Source: Beijerinckiaceae bacterium
Lineage (GTDB): Bacteria; Pseudomonadota; Alphaproteobacteria; Rhizobiales; Beijerinckiaceae
Assembly: GCA_021324915.1 (NCBI GenBank)
Contig: JAJPIC010000017.1
Coordinates: 1-64,000, forward strand
Length of the DNA stretch: 64,000 bases
Direction: 5' to 3'
This document shows, piece by piece, positions 41,926-50,553 of this stretch. Every line of letters starts with the position of its first letter. Position 1 is the first letter of the stretch. The position numbers and the translations under genes were made by a program. The notes below the pieces were generated by a model, which did not search any database, had not been told where the DNA came from, and worked only from the letters and a program-made list of their open reading frames with translations.

Positions 41926-42593
41926 GGATCGGCGGACGACCTCGCCCTCTCGATAGCGGCGGGGAGATCTTTCATCTCGGTGAGGATTTCCTCGGCCCCT
42001 GCTGCTTTCAACAGCCGAGCGAAGCTATCGTCCGCATGACTGCCGCCGGCAAAGCCGATTACCCCCATGCCGGCGCGGCGCGCGGCAATCACGCCGAGCG
42101 GGGAATCTTCGACGACGATCGCTTCTTGCGGCGCAACGCCCATGCGCGAGGCAACATGCAGAAAGAGGTCTGGCGCAGGCTTGCCGTGCTTGACTTCGCT
42201 GGCGCTGAAGATGCGGCCTTGGAAGAGCGGCGCAAGCCCGGTGACTTCAAGCGAGAGTGCAACGCGATCCGGAAGTGACGAGGACGCGACGCAGAAGGAA
42301 TAGGGCAGGTTCTCGAGAACCTCGCGCACCCCGCGAATGGGCTTAAGCTCGCGGGCAAGACGCGCGAAGAGCTCCTTCTTCACGCGCAAGCCGAAACCGT
42401 CAGGGGGCGCGTAACCCAATCTCTCCTCGAGCTCAACGGAGACATCGGCAGGGCTCTTGCCCAAGAAACTCTCCCGGCATTCGGCAGGACTTATGGACAG
42501 GCCGAGCTCGCGCAGCTCCGCGCTTAAAATCTCGAGCGCGATCAATTCCGAATCGACGAGCACGCCGTCGCAATCGAAGATGGTGAGCCTCAC
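41922..42593 (-). CDS. HAD family phosphatase (beta-phosphoglucomutase-like)
   Basis: A 223-residue HAD hydrolase. Motif I is IFDCDGVLVDSE; motif II lies in VASSSLPDR; motif III is KHGKPAPDLFLHVASRMG; motif IV is AIVVEDSPLGVIAARRAGM. The helical cap between motifs I and II fits the phosphoglycolate phosphatase/beta-phosphoglucomutase group. It dephosphorylates or isomerises a small sugar phosphate; substrate unknown. A GTG at 42593, overlapping the ABC ATPase stop (GTGA) with GGGGGCGAG upstream, is the start; the frame is open upstream but meaningless there. Confidence 0.88.
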   Translation of the reverse strand: MRLTIFDCDGVLVDSELIALEILSAELRELGLSISPAECRESFLGKSPADVSVELEERLGYAPPDGFGLRVKKELFARLARELKPIRGVREVLENLPYSFCVASSSLPDRVALSLEVTGLAPLFQGRIFSASEVKHGKPAPDLFLHVASRMGVAPQEAIVVEDSPLGVIAARRAGMGVIGFAGGSHADDSFARLLKAAGAEEILTEMKDLPAAIERARSSADP

Positions 42594-43324
42594 GCGCTCG
42601 CCCCCGCCATGATCGCACCGATCTCCGCCTTCAGTTCTGCCGCATGTTCCGCCGTCATAGTGGCGCGCGGGCAAGAAATATTGAAATCGGCGATGATCTT
42701 GGCCGGGCGGCCGCCGAGCAGCATGATATGGTCCGCTAGCCGGATCGCTTCGTCGAGATCATGCGTAACGAGCAGCGTCGTGAGCTTCTTTCGTTCGACG
42801 AGAGTCACGAGCTCATCGCCGAGCCGCATGGCGAGCGGCCGGTCGAGCGAAACGAAGGGCTCGTCGAGCACCAGCAGATTGGGTTCGACCGCAAACGCGC
42901 GCGCCAGTGCGACGCGCCTGGCGAGGCCGAGCGACAATTCGCCGGGAAAATAATTGAGATGTTCGCCAATCCCGAGATCGGCGGCGATCCTTGAAAGATC
43001 GGCTTCGGCGGCCTCGGGCGCGACAAGGCGTAGATTGTCGCGCACGTTCCGCCAGGGCAAAAGGCGCGGCTCTTGAAACACCATGCCGATTTTCGTGTCC
43101 GGCGGCAGGCTCACCTGGCCTTCGAAATCGCGGTCAAGCCCGATGATGATGCGCAGAAGCGTCGTCTTGCCATAGCCCGAGGGCCCGACCAGCGCATGGA
43201 TCTTGCCGGCGTCGAGCACGAGCGAGAAGTCGCGCAGCACCTCACGCAGCTCGCCCGAGGCGGTGCGGAACGCTTTGCGCGTGATCTTGATGTCAAGCTG
43301 CCTTTGGCCGCCAGCGAGAGACAT
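42590..43324 (-). CDS. ABC importer ATPase, NitT/TauT type
   Basis: A 244-residue ABC ATPase. Walker A is GPSGYGKTT, the Q loop is VFQEPRLLPWRNV, Walker B is LLVLDEPFVSLDRP and the switch His is LLVTHDLDEA. The signature reads LSLGLARRVALARA in place of the usual LSGGQ-type motif. It powers the adjacent importer. The ATG at 43324 lies 32 bases inside the end of the permease gene. Preceding and following genes overlap, so the unit is one operon. Confidence 0.9.
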   Translation of the reverse strand: MSLAGGQRQLDIKITRKAFRTASGELREVLRDFSLVLDAGKIHALVGPSGYGKTTLLRIIIGLDRDFEGQVSLPPDTKIGMVFQEPRLLPWRNVRDNLRLVAPEAAEADLSRIAADLGIGEHLNYFPGELSLGLARRVALARAFAVEPNLLVLDEPFVSLDRPLAMRLGDELVTLVERKKLTTLLVTHDLDEAIRLADHIMLLGGRPAKIIADFNISCPRATMTAEHAAELKAEIGAIMAGASA

Positions 43325-44033
43325 GGTGCTCGAAAGGTTGGACGATGAAAGCTTCGATCGCGAGCATGATCCCGACGAAGGGGAGCGCGTAGGCGAGCAG
43401 GAGGGAGATGTCGAAGAGCTGAAAGGCCGTACCGATCTCGAAGCCGACGCCGTTCGAGCGGCCGAGAAGCTCGACCACGAGGACGATCTTCCAGACGATC
43501 GAGAGGCCGGTGCGCGTCGCCGCGGCGATATAGGGCGCAAGTTGCGGCAGGAGGACGTGTTTGACCCGCGTGCTCCACGGCATGGCGAAGACGCTCGCCA
43601 TTTCCTCGAGTCCGGCGTCGAGCGAGCGAGCGCCCTCCCTGATCACGACCGTAGCGTTCGGCAATTTATTGAGCGCGACGGCGAGGATCGCGGCGGCATC
43701 GGTCAGGCCCATCCAGATATAGGCGAGCACAATGATAACGAGCGCCGGCAGATTGAGGAGAACGACGAGCCAGGGATCACCCAGCCGATCGAAAGTCTCA
43801 TTGCGGCCCATGGCTATGCCGAAGAGCGTGCCAAAGACCATCGCCAGCCCAAAGGAGACAATGACGCGTGCGAGCGTAATTCCGAGATTGAAGAAGAGGG
43901 CGCCCGAATGCGCCTCGCGCAGCATCACGGCAACGACGGCGCCGGGCTCCGGCAAGACGCGGCTCGCCGCGAGCATTGCGGCGACCTGCCAAATCGCGAT
44001 CAGCAGAACGAGCGAAAGAATACGCAGGGCCAC
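43293..44033 (-). CDS. ABC importer permease, NitT/TauT type
   Basis: A 246-residue membrane protein with about six helices (ALRILSLVLLIAIWQVAAML; VIVSFGLAMVFGTLFGIAMG). The EAA-like cytoplasmic loop is EMASVFAMPWSTRVKHVLLP. It matches SsuC/TauC-type permeases for nitrate, sulfonates, taurine or thiamine precursors. The GTG at 44033 lies one base beyond the stop of the binding protein, with GGAGAA upstream. The open frame extends further upstream but into the binding-protein gene. Confidence 0.88.
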   Translation of the reverse strand: MALRILSLVLLIAIWQVAAMLAASRVLPEPGAVVAVMLREAHSGALFFNLGITLARVIVSFGLAMVFGTLFGIAMGRNETFDRLGDPWLVVLLNLPALVIIVLAYIWMGLTDAAAILAVALNKLPNATVVIREGARSLDAGLEEMASVFAMPWSTRVKHVLLPQLAPYIAAATRTGLSIVWKIVLVVELLGRSNGVGFEIGTAFQLFDISLLLAYALPFVGIMLAIEAFIVQPFEHHVSRWRPKAA

Positions 44034-44034
44034 G

Positions 44035-45021
44035 TCAGTTCTCCGGCACGTCCTTGTAGAAGGTGCCTCCATCGAGCTCAGCGGCCGGTCCGACGAGCTT
44101 GGCTCCGCCGAGCTGCGCGAGCACCAGATAGAGCTTGCGCGCATCCGCTTCCTCGGCCGCGACCTTTCTCTTCTCGGTGCCTTCGAGGTAGCGCTTACGA
44201 TAAAGCGCAAGCGCCTTCGGATCGGAAATGCCGATGAGCGGCGCAAGCTTCTGCCAATCGGCATCGGAATGAGCCAATATGTCTTGCGCCTGGCGGGTCA
44301 GGGCGAAGAAGCGGCGCAGAACGTCGCGATGCTGATCGGCGAAACTCTCGTCGAACACATAGCCGATCATCGCGACTGGGCCTGCCGCACCCAAGCTCTT
44401 TTCGACGTCGTCAATGCCGATCAGGCGGCGGAATCCATGAAGCTCGAGGTTGACGCAGAAATTCCAGAAATTCAGCGTCGCATCGCTCTGACCCTGTAGC
44501 GCCTGTTGGGCGAGGAGCGGGGGAGCGCCATAGAGAATCGTCGCCTGCGATTCGAGGTCGATCGACGAGCGCCGGGCAAGCGCCTGCAGCAGCAGCCAGC
44601 TCTTGTCGAGCGGACCGCCGGCGACCGCAAGCTTTTTGCCCTTCAAATCGGCGAGCGCATTCACCGAGGAATGCGGCGGCACCATCACTGCCCCGAGCGT
44701 GCTCGAATAAGGAAAGAACTTGAGCTTTCCGCCGAGGCTGCGCTCGCGCGAAACCCAGAGCCAATCGGAGATGATAATGTCCGCCGAACCGCCCATGATC
44801 GCGACTTTGCCGGCCTCGGTCGAACCAAGCTGGGTCACCTGCAGGTCGAGCCCCGCTTGCCTGTCGAGCCCGTGATCCTTGATAACCGCGAGTTCCCAAT
44901 TGAAGGTTCCGGTCTTTTGCACTGCGATACGCAGCGTGTCGGCAGCATGTGCTTGGCTGCACCAGACGAGAAGAAAGGCGAGGCAAAACGCCGCAATTCC
45001 TTTAACCGGTTTCTGACGCAT
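44035..45021 (-). CDS. ABC importer substrate-binding protein, NitT/TauT type
   Basis: A 328-residue periplasmic binding protein. ATG at 45021 has GAGGAGG just upstream and begins a signal peptide (GIAAFCLAFLLVWCSQAHA). Family features: TLRIAVQKTGTFNWELAVIK, the hinge GGSADIIISDWLWVSRER and DLKGKKLAVAGGPLDKSWLL. The ligand is unknown (nitrate, sulfonate, taurine and pyrimidine precursors are all known for the family). It is first in the operon binding protein-permease-ATPase-HAD-MutT. Confidence 0.88.
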   Translation of the reverse strand: MRQKPVKGIAAFCLAFLLVWCSQAHAADTLRIAVQKTGTFNWELAVIKDHGLDRQAGLDLQVTQLGSTEAGKVAIMGGSADIIISDWLWVSRERSLGGKLKFFPYSSTLGAVMVPPHSSVNALADLKGKKLAVAGGPLDKSWLLLQALARRSSIDLESQATILYGAPPLLAQQALQGQSDATLNFWNFCVNLELHGFRRLIGIDDVEKSLGAAGPVAMIGYVFDESFADQHRDVLRRFFALTRQAQDILAHSDADWQKLAPLIGISDPKALALYRKRYLEGTEKRKVAAEEADARKLYLVLAQLGGAKLVGPAAELDGGTFYKDVPEN

Positions 45022-45191
45022 CGCCTCCTCGGCTGTTAAATGAAGGACTTGGCTCATTCGCGTGCTCCGCTTATGCGGCGCAGGGATTGTCTTAGATTAT
45101 ACGATCGGGCTACACATCGTCCCCGCATGACGTTTATCGATCGTCGCAACCTTGCAACATGCCCATGAGGGTGGGGAAGGAAACCAAAATC

Positions 45192-45599
45192 ATGAGTAAG
45201 AAAAGCGTTGTGTTGCTTGCCGCCGGCCTGTTCGGGTTGATGGCGGTGCCGGCTTTTGCTGCGGGCGATCCTGCCGCCGGCGAGCAGATTTTCAATCACA
45301 CCTGCAAGCTTTGCCATCGCATCGGCCCGGGCGCCTCGAATTTCGTCGGCCCGAATCTGAACGGCATCGACGGCCGCACCATCGCCTCGGAACCCGGCTA
45401 TGATTATTCGCAGGCCGACCAGGACAAGAAGAAAGCGGGCTTCGTCTGGAATGAGCAGAACTTCGATAAATATATCGCCAATCCGCAGCAGGCGATCCCC
45501 GGCACAAAAATGCTCTTCCCGGGTCTGCCCAAGGACAGCGACCGCGCCAACATCTGGGCCTATATTTCCCAGTTCAAAGCGGACGGCTCGAAGAAATAG
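45192..45599 (+). CDS. class I cytochrome c (c2-like)
   Basis: A 135-residue periplasmic cytochrome. Signal peptide 1-24 (VVLLAAGLFGLMAVPAFAAG). The haem motif is CKLCH (C38, C41, H42); VGPNLNGIDGRTIASEPGYD and IPGTKMLFPGLP, with the axial Met in TKM, are typical of c2/c550-type cytochromes. It carries electrons between periplasmic dehydrogenases or bc1 and a terminal oxidase; in methylotrophs such cytochromes serve PQQ-dependent alcohol oxidation. ATG 45192 follows AAGGAAAC; an ATG at 45159 would extend ahead of the signal peptide. Confidence 0.92.
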   Translation: MSKKSVVLLAAGLFGLMAVPAFAAGDPAAGEQIFNHTCKLCHRIGPGASNFVGPNLNGIDGRTIASEPGYDYSQADQDKKKAGFVWNEQNFDKYIANPQQAIPGTKMLFPGLPKDSDRANIWAYISQFKADGSKK

Positions 45600-45647
45600 G
45601 CGCCCCGGTAAGGCGGCGCGCCCGAGAGATCGAGACCGCAAGCGATC

Positions 45648-45671
45648 ATTGCCGCGCGAGAGCGCGGCAAT
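45648..45671. terminator. hairpin terminator between cytochrome c and the convergent exporter
   Basis: Perfect 10-bp stem ATTGCCGCGC / GCGCGGCAAT with GAGA loop. On the plus strand TCGTATTTCC follows, a weak T tract; on the minus strand GATCGC follows. It probably ends the cytochrome transcript. Confidence 0.65.
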
Positions 45672-45721
45672 TCGTATTTCCTGCATCTTCCGACAGACCG
45701 GCGCATTCCGACAGGCAGGAC

Positions 45722-46570
45722 TCATTCGGCGGCTCCGCCGCGGCGAATGAGCATGCCGCGCGCCGGATCGTAAGCGAGGATCGCGCCCGCCAAAAAGACC
45801 ACCATGCAGCCGACGACGATTACGAGAGAGAAATAGTCGACCTGTTCGTAGAAGGCGAAGCGGATCAACTCGACCGCATAAGTGAACGGGTTGAACCAGC
45901 AGATGGTCGCAAGCCACGGGCTCTTTTCCTGCACCTGCCAGAGCGGATAGAGCGCCGAGGACGCAAAGAACATCGGAAAGATCACAAAGTTCATCACGCC
46001 GGCGAAGTTCTCGAGCTGGCGGATGAGCGAAGAGAGGACCATTCCGAGCGCGCCGAGCATCAGCCCGGAGAGAACGAGCGCCGGAAAAACCGTCAAATAG
46101 CCCCAGAGCGAATCGGGCGAGATTCCCCATAGATAGGCGATCGCGAGATAAGTGTAGACTTGGAGAATGCCGACCGCCGTGCCGGCGAGCAATTTGCTCG
46201 TGAGCAGATACCAGCGCGGGAAAGGACTGACGAGCAGCGTGCGCATATTGCCGGTCTCGCGGTCGTAGACCATCGACAGCGACGATTGCATGCCGTTGAA
46301 GAGCTGGATCATCGCCATCAGGCCCGGCGTGATATAGACGTCGTAGGTCACGTAGGTCTGATAGGGCGGAATGATCGAAATGCCGAGAACGGCGCGAAAG
46401 CCCGACGCGAAAATGAAAAGCCAGACGAGCGGACGCACGAGGGCGGAGATGAAGCGCCCGCGCTGATGGATGAAGCGCAGAGCTTCGCGCCAGATGATGC
46501 CCTGCATGCAAATCGCATATTGGGCGGGGCCGAAGGCTTTGCGCGGCGCGCCGGCAGCGACCAGGGTCAT
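45722..46570 (-). CDS. ABC-2 type exporter permease (associated with PQQ-dependent alcohol oxidation)
   Basis: A 282-residue ABC-2 permease with six helices. It begins EALRFIHQRGRFISALVRPL and has MVYDRETGNMRTLLVSPFPR, a segment conserved in the permease group found beside quinoprotein alcohol dehydrogenases (PedC-like), and CWFNPFTYAVELIR. The ATG at 46570 overlaps the ATPase stop. Cargo is unknown; in methylotrophs related exporters sit in gene sets for PQQ or lanthanide-dependent alcohol oxidation (established association, not proven here). No alcohol dehydrogenase is in the window. Confidence 0.85.
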   Translation of the reverse strand: MTLVAAGAPRKAFGPAQYAICMQGIIWREALRFIHQRGRFISALVRPLVWLFIFASGFRAVLGISIIPPYQTYVTYDVYITPGLMAMIQLFNGMQSSLSMVYDRETGNMRTLLVSPFPRWYLLTSKLLAGTAVGILQVYTYLAIAYLWGISPDSLWGYLTVFPALVLSGLMLGALGMVLSSLIRQLENFAGVMNFVIFPMFFASSALYPLWQVQEKSPWLATICWFNPFTYAVELIRFAFYEQVDYFSLVIVVGCMVVFLAGAILAYDPARGMLIRRGGAAE

Positions 46571-47358
46571 GGACCGTCTCCTTGCTGGACCTCGGCGCCG
46601 GTCACTTTGACGAAAGCCGCACGCATGTCGGGCGCGCCGGTGCGCGCCAAAATTTCCGTGGCGAGCCCTTTTTCGCGGATCTTGCCCTCGTGCAAAATAA
46701 CGACGGAATCGGTCTTGGCGATCTCGTCGATCAGGTGCGTCGTCCAAAGCACGCCGATGCCTTCGCTGGCAACGAGGCTGCGCACTTGCGCGATGATATC
46801 GGCGCGCGCCTTGACGTCGAGGCCGACCGTTGCTTCGTCGAGCAGCAAGAGATCCGGACGATGGAGAAAGGCGCGCGCAATCTCGACCCGCCGGATATAG
46901 CCGCCGGAGAGATTGCGCACGCGCTCGGACGCCCGGTCCGCCAGGTTGGCGCGCGCCAGCACGTCCCGCGCGCGGCGCTTCGCCTCGCCCGGTCCTATGC
47001 CATGTAGCGCCGCGTGATAGATGAGATTCTGCATGACCGTGAGCTCGAGGTCGAGCGTGCGCGGCTGAAAGACGACGCCGAGCCGGCGCAATGCCTCGCC
47101 GGGATGGCGGTTGACGTCATAGCCGAAGATTCTGATCGTTCCCGCGCGAGTCACATAGAGCCGCGTGATGAGCGAGAAGAGCGTGCTCTTGCCGGCGCCA
47201 TTGAGCCCGAGAAGCACAGTGAAGCTCCCCGGCTCGACCATGAAGGAGACATCGTCGAGCGCCTTGCGCTTGCCATAGAAATGACTGACGCCGACAACTT
47301 CGAGAGCGGCGACGTTTACCGCCTCGGTCTCGCGCCTGAGTTTCTCGTCCAGGGTCAA
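46567..47358 (-). CDS. ABC-2 type exporter ATPase (associated with PQQ-dependent alcohol oxidation)
   Basis: A 263-residue ABC ATPase. Walker A GLNGAGKST, Q loop VVFQPRTLDLELTVMQNLIY, signature LSGGYIRRVEIARA, Walker B LLLLDEATVGLD, switch WTTHLIDEI. The V-F-Q-x-x-T-L-D-L-x-L-[TS]-V segment is characteristic of the subgroup found with PQQ-dependent alcohol catabolism. The start appears to be TTG at 47358 with AAGGAAAA upstream. It is cotranscribed with the permease it overlaps. Confidence 0.87.
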   Translation of the reverse strand: MTLDEKLRRETEAVNVAALEVVGVSHFYGKRKALDDVSFMVEPGSFTVLLGLNGAGKSTLFSLITRLYVTRAGTIRIFGYDVNRHPGEALRRLGVVFQPRTLDLELTVMQNLIYHAALHGIGPGEAKRRARDVLARANLADRASERVRNLSGGYIRRVEIARAFLHRPDLLLLDEATVGLDVKARADIIAQVRSLVASEGIGVLWTTHLIDEIAKTDSVVILHEGKIREKGLATEILARTGAPDMRAAFVKVTGAEVQQGDGP

Positions 47359-47605
47359 GGCGTTTTCCTTTTCGGAGCGGCGATTTCAAGACCCCGAGGG
47401 AAAGCCTGGATCGGCCTTGTTCGACATTAGATCTATCATGGCCAGGGCGCTCAAAGTCGGAAGATTGTTGTAAGAAACTTGCCTGCTGCGATGCGGGGTC
47501 GATGCCGGCGTTTGCACTTAAAATGATTGCCGGAGCCCGGCGGATCAAGCTTGCGACCTGTCCAAAACCCCCTGCCCGATCACAATCCGGCGAGACTGGC
47601 TTGGC

Positions 47606-48328
47606 TCAGGTCTCGGCCCTGCCGGCCGATTGGAGCAAAGCGAGGATCGTGTCCTCGGTGGGCTTTGCCGCAACGATGACCTTCGGCAAGGGCAGCAAGG
47701 GCGCTGCCGCATCATCCGAAATTGCGACATGGATGAGGGGCGCCGGATCAAGTCCGGCCTCGGCCATGAGCTTTAGGAAGATTTCGGAGCTCCGCCGGGA
47801 ATAATGCAGGACCACGGGAAGCCTGCCCTGGGCGAAGAGGTCAATTGCTTCTTCGGAAAGCTGCGCCGCTTCCTCCGCCGCATAGGTCTCGACGACTTCG
47901 AGCTCCATGCCGGCCTTTGTGCAGGCAAGCTCGAGATCGCTCTTGCGCTCGCGTCCGGCAAGATAGACAAGCCGCGCCCCGGGCTCGAAGCGATCCTTCA
48001 TGACGGAGGCGAGCGCCTCGACGTCGAGCGTCACCCGCAGCGGACCCTCGAAACCCGCGGCTCTCGCCGCCTCCCCTGTCGTTGCGCCGACAACGAAAAG
48101 CGGCAACATCCGCCGCAATTCCGGCGGCGGCCATTCCGGCGCGAGATCCAGACATTCGAACGCCCGCGCGCTCGTTGCGAGAGCTGCATCGAACACGCCC
48201 TGCGGCCAGGCCGCGCCGGTCCGCCGGATTTCGAGCACCGGCGAGAGGATCGCCGTATGGCCGATCGCGGCGAGCCTTTCGGCGCTGCGCAGCGCTTGGT
48301 TCCAGGGACGGGTGAGCAGGATCAGCAT
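47606..48328 (-). CDS. hemD: uroporphyrinogen-III synthase
   Basis: A 240-residue HemD. It begins [20 protein letters not shown] and shows the two-lobed HemD pattern: DAALATSARAFECL, LFVVGATTGEAARAAGF, then LVYLAGRERKSDLE and VVLHYSRRSSEIFL in the second lobe. The enzyme closes hydroxymethylbilane to uroporphyrinogen III in haem and cobalamin synthesis. Its ATG overlaps the hemC end by 7 bases, as expected for a hemCD operon. The 235 bases beyond its stop hold no gene. Confidence 0.9.
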   Translation of the reverse strand: MLILLTRPWNQALRSAERLAAIGHTAILSPVLEIRRTGAAWPQGVFDAALATSARAFECLDLAPEWPPPELRRMLPLFVVGATTGEAARAAGFEGPLRVTLDVEALASVMKDRFEPGARLVYLAGRERKSDLELACTKAGMELEVVETYAAEEAAQLSEEAIDLFAQGRLPVVLHYSRRSSEIFLKLMAEAGLDPAPLIHVAISDDAAAPLLPLPKVIVAAKPTEDTILALLQSAGRAET

Positions 48329-49350
48329 GAACCGAGAATGTCTTTCGGCACACGGGTGAGCAATTGGTGCCCGGCGCTTTCCCCGAGAGATTCGGCCTCG
48401 CTCTGGCGTCCGCCGACGCGTATTTCGAAGAATTCGCTGCCGTCAGGCCGCAGCACGATCGCATGGAGCTTCAGGTCCGCACCCTCGAGGCGGGCATAGC
48501 CGCCGATCGGCGTGCGGCAGGAGCCGTCGAGGACACGCAGAAGCGCGCGTTCGCATCGAAGCGCGATCGCCGTCGCTTCATCGAGGATCGGCCGCAGCAC
48601 GTCGGCGACGGCGCGATCATCGCGCCGCGCCGTGACGCCGATTGCGCCTTGCCCGACTGCGGGAACGAAATCTTCGCAATCGAGCACTTTCGTCGCCCTG
48701 TCGGCGAGCCCGAGCCGCTTCAAGCCGGCAAGCGCCAGAATGATCGCATCGACTTCGCCGCGCGCCAGTTTCGAAAGCCGCGTTTCGACATTGCCGCGCA
48801 AGAGCACGACATCGAGATCCGGCCGCAGCCGTTTCAGCAGGGCGGCACGCCGCAGCGAGGCCGTGCCGACGCGTGCTCCCTTTGCGAGATCGCGCGGATC
48901 GGAGGCCTTGGCCGAAATCCAAACGTCGCGCACATCTTCGCGCGGCAGGAAGCCTGCGATCTCGACCGTTTGCGGCAGAAGCGTCGGCAGGTCCTTGGCC
49001 GAATGGACGGCAATGTCGATGTCGCCGCGCTCGAGCGCGAGATCGAGCTCCTTCGTAAAAAGACCCTTGCCGCCCGCTTCGCTCAAAGGGCGATCTTGGA
49101 TGAGGTCGCCGCTTGTCTTCACGGTGATGATCTCAAAGGCGTTTGATCCATGCGCCGCGGCGAGCCGCCGCTCGACCTCATGCGCTTGGGTCAGGGCCAG
49201 AGGACTGCCGCGCGTGCCGATCCTCAGCGGCGCCCCGCTTGATTTTGGTAAAGATGGAATCGCTGATTTTCCTGCTGTTTGGCTTATTGGCGTTGTACAA
49301 TAGTTCTGCCTCAAATGCCGCCTTCTGCTATGCGGCGGCAGGCTTGCCAA
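48322..49350 (-). CDS. hemC: porphobilinogen deaminase (hydroxymethylbilane synthase)
   Basis: The conserved enzyme runs from [20 protein letters not shown] (residue ~42 of this frame) to the end: [51 protein letters not shown], and the dipyrromethane cofactor Cys in [14 protein letters not shown]. It condenses four porphobilinogens. The start is uncertain: no ATG or GTG precedes the conserved part, and TTG at 49350 (AGAAGG just upstream) or TTG at 49314 are the only choices, giving an N-terminal extension of 30-42 residues that looks unconserved. It is divergent from tsaD. Confidence 0.9.
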   Translation of the reverse strand: MASLPPHSRRRHLRQNYCTTPISQTAGKSAIPSLPKSSGAPLRIGTRGSPLALTQAHEVERRLAAAHGSNAFEIITVKTSGDLIQDRPLSEAGGKGLFTKELDLALERGDIDIAVHSAKDLPTLLPQTVEIAGFLPREDVRDVWISAKASDPRDLAKGARVGTASLRRAALLKRLRPDLDVVLLRGNVETRLSKLARGEVDAIILALAGLKRLGLADRATKVLDCEDFVPAVGQGAIGVTARRDDRAVADVLRPILDEATAIALRCERALLRVLDGSCRTPIGGYARLEGADLKLHAIVLRPDGSEFFEIRVGGRQSEAESLGESAGHQLLTRVPKDILGSC

Positions 49351-49388
49351 GCCCTTCTAAAGGCTCATTGTCTCACCAGGTCCGGTCC

Positions 49389-50444
49389 ATGCGTGTCCTC
49401 GGTATCGAAACCACTTGCGACGAAACGGCGGCGGCCGTGGTCAGGCTCAAGCCGGAAGGCGGCGGCGAGATCCTCGCCAATGAGGTGCTGAGCCAGATCG
49501 CAGAGCACCAAGCCTATGGCGGGGTTGTACCCGAGATCGCCGCGCGCGCCCATATCGACGTGCTCGACCGGCTGATTCTGCAGGCGCTCGACAACGCACA
49601 GGTGAGCGTCGCCGAGCTCGACGGCATAGCGGCCGCGGCGGGTCCGGGGCTCGTCGGCGGCGTCATCGTTGGGCTTACGACCGCCAAGGCGCTGGCCCTC
49701 GCGGCACACAAACCCTTCGTTGCGGTCAATCATCTCGAAGGCCACGCGCTCACCGCCCGCCTCTCGGGCGGGCTTGCCTTTCCTTACCTCCTGCTGCTCG
49801 TCTCCGGCGGCCACACGCAGCTCGTCGCGGTCAGGGGCGTTGGCGATTATCTGCGGCTTGGCGCCACGGTCGACGATGCCGTGGGCGAGGCCTTCGACAA
49901 GGTCGCCAAAATGCTCGGTCTCGGCTATCCGGGTGGCCCGCATATCGAGCGCGAGGCCGAAAGAGGCGTGCCGCGCTTCGACTTGCCGCGGCCTATGCTT
50001 GGGCGGTTCAAGCCGGATTTCTCCTTTTCCGGATTGAAAACCGCGGTACGGCTCGAGGCGCAGCGCATCGCGCCTTTGACCGGAGCGGATGTTGCCGATC
50101 TCTGCGCTTCGTTCCAGGCCGCCGTCATCGACACGCTCGTCGACCGGCTGCGCGCCGGCGTGCGTCTCTTCGGCGAGAGACTGGGTCCCTGCCGAGTCCT
50201 GGTGGTTGCAGGGGGCGTTGCGGCCAATGCCGCGATCCGGCGCGCACTGACGCGCTTTTGCAGCGAGAGTGGGCTGCGGCTCGTCGTTCCCCCGATTCCA
50301 CTCTGTACCGACAACGGAGCGATGATCGCCTGGGCCGGAATCGAGCGGCTGATGCTCGGGCTCAACGATGACATGACCTTCGCGGCGCGTCCGCGCTGGC
50401 CGCTGGATGGCGCGGCGGATAAAGCCCATCACGGCAAGGCCTGA
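49389..50444 (+). CDS. tsaD: tRNA threonylcarbamoyladenosine (t6A) transferase subunit TsaD
   Basis: A 351-residue Kae1/TsaD. It begins [18 protein letters not shown]; the metal site is NHLEGHAL (H115, H119), and [25 protein letters not shown] and [14 protein letters not shown] are conserved. It transfers the threonylcarbamoyl group to A37 of ANN-decoding tRNAs with TsaB (also in this window) and TsaE. The start at 49389 matches the universal N terminus; the frame is open further upstream through the intergenic region. No clear ribosome binding site is present. Confidence 0.96.
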   Translation: MRVLGIETTCDETAAAVVRLKPEGGGEILANEVLSQIAEHQAYGGVVPEIAARAHIDVLDRLILQALDNAQVSVAELDGIAAAAGPGLVGGVIVGLTTAKALALAAHKPFVAVNHLEGHALTARLSGGLAFPYLLLLVSGGHTQLVAVRGVGDYLRLGATVDDAVGEAFDKVAKMLGLGYPGGPHIEREAERGVPRFDLPRPMLGRFKPDFSFSGLKTAVRLEAQRIAPLTGADVADLCASFQAAVIDTLVDRLRAGVRLFGERLGPCRVLVVAGGVAANAAIRRALTRFCSESGLRLVVPPIPLCTDNGAMIAWAGIERLMLGLNDDMTFAARPRWPLDGAADKAHHGKA

Positions 50445-50553
50445 CAGCCGATCCCGGCGAAGCAGAGCCTGCCTTGTTCTTGGCTAAAAAGCGCCCGAGT
50501 GAAACGGGAGCTTGGCATCTTCTTCCGGCCGGACAGATTCGAGGGGAAATGTA

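Noticed and set aside
47370-47605. A small gene between the exporter ATPase and hemD
   Set aside because: The plus-strand frame from 47502 runs antisense into hemD and has no ribosome binding site or family resemblance.
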